NCBI GenBank assembly: GCA_009823395.1
Contig: CM020508.1
Coordinates: 2,624,015 to 2,688,014, forward strand
Origin: Thamnaconus septentrionalis
Lineage: Eukaryota; Chordata; Actinopteri; Tetraodontiformes; Monacanthidae
Length of the DNA stretch: 64,000 nucleotides
Direction of reading: 5' to 3'
In this document: in pieces, positions 57,641-64,000 of the stretch
Layout of the letters: each line of letters opens with the position of its first letter
Numbering within the stretch: the first letter of the stretch is position 1
Position numbers and translations under genes: made by a program
The notes under the pieces: generated by a model
Database searches by the model: none
What the model was told of the DNA's origin: nothing
What the model saw: the letters and a program-made list of their open reading frames with translations, nothing else

Positions 57641-58300
57641 TATTTGAAAACGGGCGTGAACGCCACTTGAACACCGTCGGCCGTTCCATTACACGGGCGC
57701 CGGAAATATTAACTGAAGTCCTCTAAATGCCAGCCTGCTAATTGGTTTGCACCTGCATATGGGGAGCAGATTTCACATGATTAATATCGTGCCGACTACA
57801 GCCCAACCCCCTCTCGTACCCACCTCCCCCCCCTACTCACCCCACTCCATCCTGGGCAAAAACTCCCGGTACAAGCAGCGGAGCGCAGGGTAAATATTGA
57901 ATCTGGGACTAAACTCCTGCCGTACGCGGCAGTGCAAGGGGAAGGAGATGATGTGAGGAGTTGAGAAGCCGTCCTAATTAAGGAGCCGTAATCAGGCTCG
58001 GAGGCAGGGGGTAACTCCCTGGGTGTCATTTGTGATATTAAAGCGCGCTGTCCTTCCCCTTCTGTTTGTTGTGCCTCACTGGCTGCAGCTAATCCCTTTT
58101 AATATAGTCGCAAATATGCAAATGGCCCTCTCAATATACCAAACCGTCCGCGGCTATCCTCTTTTAATTCAACACAAGTTAGGAGCAGGACCTTGTCAGT
58201 CAAACTCCCACTCTAATGTCCTGCCTGTTAGGCAGCGTCCAACTAATTAAGGCGGCGTTTGTGTGGGGAAGGATTTGTGCCTCCCAGGAGAGCGCCGAAC
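57640..58300. promoter_or_regulatory. Candidate conserved non-coding element (strong look)
   Basis: A long non-repetitive block with GCTAATTGG, palindromic CCTAATTAAGG, GTAATCAGG, AATATGCAAATGGCC, TTTTAATTCAAC and AACTAATTAAGG. No coding frame. The density of homeodomain and octamer words is the highest I see in the window. Confidence 0.42.
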
Positions 58301-58339
58301 ATGGCTCTTCCACTTCTTGTCGCCGCCCCCCCGCCCCGA

Positions 58340-59260
58340 GCGGATTGCAGGACTGTTTGCTTACACTCTTGAAAACCCCTCATAAAATAATGCAAAATTG
58401 GAAATGCACACAAGAAGTGTCCCCAGACCGGACCAGCGCCGTCCAGACCGGACCAGCTCCCCAGGCAGATGCAAGTAGCCTTCACTTTGTGCGGCCAGCC
58501 ACGTCTGTTAAAAATCCCAGCGCCGCCGCCACTGCCACTGCCTGCCGCCGCCGCCGCCTGTGAATAGATGGCGCCGTTTGTAAGCAGGGTTCGATAGGCC
58601 AAGTACGCTACCCCACAATGAGCTGGCGGCATTTATATCCTCGCGACACAATTCATAAATAATGGATGAATCTGCGGATCTTCCGGCAACCCCTTTGCAT
58701 CTACGTGTCACAAGCGACTCGATGATGATACCATAAAGCAGAGCTAAAGTGGTTTAAGGTCTATTCCGTGAAAGTCTGGGGATAAGGAGGGCTAAGAGAA
58801 CCCAGGGACACGCCAGCGCCGCCGCCGCCGCCCGCCCGCCCGCTCGCTCGCCTGTGGGGAATACTAGAGGAAGAAAAACTCTGCTTTCAGCTGCTTAACC
58901 TCCCGGCAAAAGAGGCGGCGCAGGAACACTGTTAGCGCTGGCTGCCGGCAGAAGTTTCAGCAGCACAGTCAGCAGGTTGCTCTCACATTCCGCCCCCTCC
59001 ATTCACGCTCGAAACTTTACCCCGAGACCAGGCTGGTGCTCGGCTGACGTCGTCAATTAGGGAGCGCGCTAATCGCTAGCGCGTAGCCCGTTTTGTTTGG
59101 TGCAGTTTATTGAATGCAAATGAGCAATTTGGATGGTGAAATACCTTTTGAACCTTTGAGTAGCGTTAAAGAAGATGATTAGAGGAAGACATTTTCACCC
59201 AGCTAATGTTAATCTGGATGTATGATGATGTGCTTTAGGCAGAAAACCTTATGTAGGCGA
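58340..59260. promoter_or_regulatory. Candidate conserved non-coding elements
   Basis: Three blocks: 58350-58420 (CATAAAATAATGCAAAATTG), 58560-58800 (ACACAATTCATAAATAATGG, GATACCATAAAGCAG) and 59045-59240 (GTCAATTAGGG, TGCAAATGAGCAATTTGG). GCC repeats lie between. No coding frame. Confidence 0.36.
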
Positions 59261-60055
59261 CGGAGCTCCGTCTAGTTTTTTTTTTTTCTTTTTCCAAAAT
59301 TACACTTCCTCCATAGTTGAACATGTCCTGTTTATTTTTAGACATACAAACATGTCTGAGTGTATTCAATGACCCCTCCCCAAAAAACCCTGCTGATGTA
59401 CACACACTGTAAACGTTGCGCCGTTCAAGCCAACATTTCGTCGATGAAATAATCCCAACCTACAGGTTTAGCGCAGCCTTTGTTACTTTTTGCTGTCATC
59501 CTGTTGAGTCTTTTTTTTTTTTTGTCATGTACCCTGTCCCCAATTTGCACGTCGCCTCGGTGGATGTTTTCTGTCCTCGTTCTGCAAATCTGTCATACAT
59601 CAATATATATATATACTTTTTTTTTTTTTTGCTACGCTACATTTTGCTCTGCGTTTCGTCAGGCTGTGCACGCGCGTCGTTAAGTTGTTGTTTCCCCCCT
59701 CTTCGTTCTGTCGCGTTGCTTTCTGTTGACTCTGGCTGATTCGCGTCAGTCACTGCGAGACATTAATAGGCCTCAAGCCCGACTTGACAGTTGCTGGGAG
59801 GTGTCGGCGCCACACGGGGTACGGCGCCGGGCTATGACCCGCTGTTAATGGTAGTCAGGTGCAGCTTTGTTAGGTGCGAATGAGGTGAAAATGAGGACGG
59901 GATGGGGGAACGGCTGCGATCCCCCCCCCCCCTTTTCTTTCTTTTTCTTTTTTTACCATGCGTCTCTCCTTTGGAGGCGTCAAAACTGGTTTTTGGAGCT
60001 TAGACTCGATACAGATGTCCCTTAAAAAAAAAAAAGAAAAAAAAGAAACACGCAC
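59261..60055. other. Non-coding, T-run-rich
   Basis: Poly-T runs (59277-59287, 59511-59523, 59619-59630), a short TA run (59602-59613), a C-run (59921-59932) and an A-rich run (60024-60046). No exon supported. Confidence 0.45.
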
Positions 60056-60300
60056 AAATGGTTTTTAGCAGACAGTTTAGTGATTAAAAGCTTGTGTAAA
60101 CCTGCTGCAGGAACCCCCTTCAGCAGCTCCGCTCTGGTTGTGAGGCGCATTTTCATTTCCTCCAGTCTCGCCACTCTGAACTCAGCCACCCTCCTGGCCC
60201 CTTTCAAATAGCTGTGGAAGCTCCTTCAGCGGAGCTGCTCAATTATTGATTGACAGTAAAAAGCTTGTGGCTTCATTAAGATCATAGATGTGCTGGAGAA
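60056..60300. promoter_or_regulatory. Candidate conserved non-coding element
   Basis: About 240 non-repetitive bases containing AGTGATTAAAAGCTTGTG and, about 170 bases on, CAATTATTGATTGACAG followed by AAAAAGCTTGTGGC. The word AAAGCTTGTG thus occurs twice in direct orientation. No coding frame. Confidence 0.36.
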
Positions 60301-60442
60301 GGGGGGGTGGGGGGGTGGCGGGGTGCTAACGCTCCAAAAACTGGGGTAACCGCGCAGCACTTAGTCACAGATGGCCTGCGAAGCTAAAGGTGCTGCTGCT
60401 GCTGCTCGGATCGCTGGGAGGGAGGGAGGATGCGGCTCAGAC

Positions 60443-60511
60443 TGACAGACAGACAGACAGACAGACAGGCAGACAGACAGGCAGGCAGGCAGGCAGGCAG
60501 CAGCAGCAGCA
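60443..60511. repeat. Compound CAGA / CAGG / CAG repeat
   Basis: Shifts from GACA units through GGCA units to CAG triplets over about 70 bases. Flanking 60520-60850 is CpG-rich, with a GGC/CAG repeat at 60829-60861. Confidence 0.9.
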
Positions 60512-60861
60512 ACGGCCAGACCTGGTGTCGGCGCGCCGCTCAACACCGAGCCGGGCTGCTTCCTGCTACGGATCTGTGTATGCGCTGGAGGGGAGCTCAA
60601 AGCCAGAGCCGCGGAGACAGCCTCCTGCAGGATGCTGCGCCGAAACGTCACCTCTTACTCCCGTTAGAAGGCGGCGTCTGCCAGAGCGCGTGAATACAGA
60701 GGCTGATGCTAACCGACTTTTTTTCCCTTCTTTTTCTCTTTTCTTTCTTTCTGTTTTTCTTTTTAACAGGCGTGGAACGGATGGGGCGCCAAAGCTAACA
60801 TGTTTCCCCCTCCTCAAGTACGCTGAGCGGCGGCGGCGGCGGCAGCAGCAGCAGCAGCAGC

Positions 60862-61600
60862 TCAATGACATTATCTGGATCTCTTGTGTAACAGGCGCCG
60901 CAGACGTTGAGCCTCATTGATGGCCGTGTTTATATTTTGGCCGAGTTGGGGGCTCGATGGCTGGTGGTGACGCAGCCCAGCCAGGTAATGGGCCTCTCCA
61001 CTGGAGAATATTAAAAAAAAAAAAAAAAATAAAAATCCCCCTGCTATCTAGGTCACTTGGTATTACTGCCAAGAGATCACTAAATTATTAAATCTAATTG
61101 AGGCACCTAGTTTAAAATGATTGAGTTAAATAAGAGGAGCTGGAACAGCAGTCTCATTTTGTGTGTGTGTGTGTGTGTGCGTGGATCGAAATGCACATTA
61201 CATTACGGTGAAACTTTTCCTGCAGGTATAAGTGTCTCTAGTGACCCTGTGTGTGTGTGTGTGTGTGTGTGCGTGCGTGTGTGTCTATAAATAGCCTTGC
61301 AGACAAGCGTTGTGTTTTTCACGTTTCCCCACAAAACACTCCAGAAAGGCTTTTTTTTTTTTTTAATTCTTGTGACGGGACTGTGGCGGCAGAGCTGTTT
61401 ATCCATAATTAAGTCCGACCGACGAGCCCCCCCGCCCCTCCTCTCCTGTGGTAGTAGACCCGGTTAAATTGAGTTGAAAATGAGATTTTTAGCATCTCCC
61501 GCAGTACTAGCGGGGAGGCTGAACTTGGCTATGATCTCTGTTAATAGAGTGAGAGCGCCAGGAGAATTTGGTGTTGCGCCGTGAATAGAGGCGGAGCAGG
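60862..61600. promoter_or_regulatory. Candidate conserved non-coding elements
   Basis: 60862-61010 (CAATGACATTATCTGG, GGTAATGGGCC), 61035-61155 (TTGGTATTACTGCC, AATTATTAAATCTAATTGAG) and 61440-61600 (CGGTTAAATTGAGTTG) are non-repetitive. TG repeats lie at about 61159-61179 and 61249-61283. No coding frame. Confidence 0.36.
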
Positions 61601-62860
61601 TGGAGAAGCAGGAGCCTGTTCATGAACGGGCATGAAGTCAATTAGACGGCGAGAGCGGGAGTGTGAAGAGCAGCGGCGAGCGGCGGCAGGGCCGCGGCCA
61701 GCCGGCGCGCTGGAGAGTCGGCTAACGACGGCGCTAGATCCCCCCCCCCTTTTTTTTTGTGTGTTTCCGAGAGTGAAAAAAAACGGCAAAGCCTCGCCGC
61801 TGAACGTAATAAAAATAGGGATAGGCGAGTAATAAGTCATCACAAAAATGTTAAAAAAAAAAAAAAAAAAAAAGGAAACTTTTTGCATGTGGAGCCGTGG
61901 GGTTGGAGGAAGAGACGCTCCTGTTTGTCTTTGCCAGAGGGCAGCAGGGCGAGCAGCGCTGTGGCTCAGGCTTCCCTGCTTGCTGCTCTCTCACTTTGCT
62001 TCCAGCTCTGTGCAGACGCCCGAGTACAGATCACGTCTTGGGAAAGTTATCATTCATCACCCACAAGAAAAACTGTTCCTGTTTTTGTTTTGTGTGTGTG
62101 TGTGTGTGTGAGTGTGTATTATTTAAGAACATACCTCGCACCGAACATGCTAGTTTCTCCCCCCTGAAAAACACTTGGGCAACAAAAACTAACAAGAAGA
62201 CACAGCTTATGAAGACACAGTGAACCTCATTCAGTTAGCATGTTTGTCGTCGCACCAAAAATATGAATGGATATCAGTGACAAAATGTCAACATCGTTAA
62301 ATGTTAGATGAGACGAGGGATCGACGTTCCGGAGCCGAAACCACGGACGAAGGTTTTTCCAGTCAGAACGTTTCGCATTTCCGTGCTGTTGTTTTTTCAT
62401 GGAGTGTTTTTTTGGCCCTCAGGGCCCCATCAATTCCCCTAAATATGAACGCTTCCTGTTAATTTGCCCATGAAAACAATCATCACGTCGTTGGGGGTGA
62501 CACAACCTCTTAGCGGATTCATTTCCCCAGTTGTAGCGCAACACGTCTGCCGTCATCCAAACGACCAGAACATCCTGCGCCACAACACACAGAACGTGAC
62601 AAAAGTGGGTGAACTTTCCCTTTAAATCCAACTATGGACACGAGCGCGCACTCTTCAATATGGCTTCAGGCCTGGATGTGTTAAAGACTGTTTTTAAGGT
62701 CGAGAAACATTTTTTGTTGTTGTTAAAAATGCATTTAAAACAAATTTGATTTAAAAAAAAAAATATTGTATTGACCTAGAAAAAAAAAAAAGTCTGCTTT
62801 GGTTGTCACACACAGCTGCAAACTTGGTTGATTTGAATAACATCAAATCGTGTCGTCCTG
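61601..62860. other. Non-coding, mixed
   Basis: CpG-rich to 61740, poly-A (61850-61873), TG repeat (about 62091-62117), then AT-rich unique sequence. 62410-62480 has a palindromic GGCCCTCAGGGCC and TTAATTTGCCC. No coding exon. Confidence 0.4.
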
Positions 62861-63480
62861 CCCGGCGGCCAGTTTACTCTGCAAACAAAAATCACATTGT
62901 TTATTTTTAAGGATATGAATTTAAATCTAACCTGCAGAATCCAGGCAGCGTAATGAAGTGAATACAGCCATCTACCGCAGAGTTTGTTTACAACGTAGTA
63001 GCCTGGAAGGGCAGGAGGGGGGCGGGGTTTGAGGCGGCGGTGGTGGTGGTGGGGGGGGGTGCGCTTTTCAATTAAACCCTGTTATCTTTAACAATCCAAA
63101 TACGCAGTTACGCTAATTGCTAAGATGACTCCTTGCCATCCACGGCGGCTGCGCGGGGACGAGGAGGGTCAGGGCTCGCCGGCGCCCCCTCTCAGCCCCA
63201 GTCAGCCGGTCCACGTCCCCCCCCCCCCTCCCTCCTCCTCTCCCCACCACCCGCTCCCTCATTTCATTGTGATCGTGCCTCCGCCAGGCGCACTCTTGCC
63301 CTTCCCCATTAGGTCTATCCCCAGCGGAGAGCCTCTCCCCCGCATTACACTGTAACCGCCTTGTTAATAATACATTAATGAAGAGCCGCTGCTCCAGATT
63401 AGGTGGCGGCCCCTTGATAGCGGCGAGCTGGAGGAGGGCCAGGCGAGCACCTTGCTGTTGTAATCTAACCTTGGGTTAAA
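62861..63480. promoter_or_regulatory. Candidate conserved non-coding elements
   Basis: 62900-63000 and 63065-63130 (TTTTCAATTAAACCC, GCTAATTGCTAAG), then after a C-rich run 63285-63480 (CCCATTAGGTC, GTTAATAATACATTAATG, TTGTAATCTAACC). Non-repetitive and non-coding. Confidence 0.35.
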
Positions 63481-64000
63481 TAAGCTTTTGGTAGCGAGAG
63501 AGGGAGAGAGAGAGAGAGAGAGAGAGGGAGGGAGGGAGGGAGAAGGAGGGGGTAGGAGGAGGGGGGGCCCTCGCCAGAGGAAATGTAAATGATTCTTTTG
63601 TCTCCAACTGTGGCTGAACGTCTGAGAGAGGAAGGGGGCGGAGCCAACGCGGGCTAGGCTACTGCCGCCGAGGATTCATTTTGAATTTTTTAATTTGTGT
63701 TTTTTTCGAATTTTTTTGTCGCTCGTCACCGATTTGTGTAGCTGCTCTTGGAGGGAGGTGACAGGTGACTGCTGCTCGCTGCAGAGTCAGCAGGTGCACG
63801 TCGGCAGGGGGGGAGTTGGGGGGTTCGTGGGAGGAGGAGCGGGGGGGAGGGGGTGAGAGAAAAGGTGGGGGGAGGGGGGAGGGGGGGGCAGCTTTTCACA
63901 CATCAAATTTCCCTCCCCAGCCAGCCCTGCCGCTTGAGTGACGGCTGCTGCTCCTGCATGAGGTGTACCGCCACCAACACACCGTGCCACCCACCCCCCC
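63481..64000. other. Non-coding, GA repeat and G-rich tract
   Basis: (GA)n with GGGA units (about 63496-63543), T-rich sequence (63690-63720), and a very G-rich segment (63805-63892) with many runs of three or more G that could form quadruplexes. No exon to the window end. Confidence 0.5.

Overview
The window is vertebrate nuclear DNA, most likely from a ray-finned (teleost, probably percomorph) fish. The evidence is three intron-containing genes whose proteins match the vertebrate families KYAT3, LRRC8C and LRRC8D, short introns, very many microsatellites, a fish-type tRNA-derived SINE with an ATGG tail, and several short inverted-repeat elements with TTAA ends. Nothing bacterial or viral is seen.

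Layout. 1-4.2 kb: intergenic, with two CpG-rich, promoter-like patches but no exon I can support. 4.6-9.7 kb: kyat3 on the minus strand, reconstructed as 13 coding exons encoding 453 residues, plus a probable 5' UTR exon at about 9.65 kb. 11.2-19 kb: lrrc8c on the plus strand, with a probable non-coding first exon and two coding exons (788 residues). 19.8-25.1 kb: lrrc8d on the plus strand, with a probable 5' UTR exon and one coding exon (852 residues). 24.0-30.8 kb: a near-identical head-to-tail duplication of about 3.4 kb carrying the lrrc8d 3' end and downstream DNA; the second copy holds only a frameshifted fragment of the gene. 30.8-64 kb: about 33 kb with no supportable coding exon, made of microsatellites, small transposons and many blocks of non-repetitive sequence rich in TAATTA and ATGCAAAT words that look like conserved non-coding (enhancer) elements.

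Function. KYAT3 is a pyridoxal-phosphate aminotransferase that makes kynurenic acid. LRRC8C and LRRC8D are accessory subunits of the volume-regulated anion channel and need LRRC8A, which is not in this window. The order kyat3(-), lrrc8c(+), lrrc8d(+) matches human 1p22, where the next developmental gene is BARHL2. The right-hand desert may therefore be part of a barhl2 regulatory landscape; this is inference from synteny.

I found no convincing unknown coding system. The most distinctive items are: a splice donor of kyat3 embedded in a long TG microsatellite; a chain of two upstream ORFs and the main lrrc8c start, joined by ATGA stop/start overlaps; and the 3.4-kb tandem duplication joined at an AT microsatellite, which may be an assembly artefact. 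Conservation could not be measured here, so all non-coding element calls are by eye.
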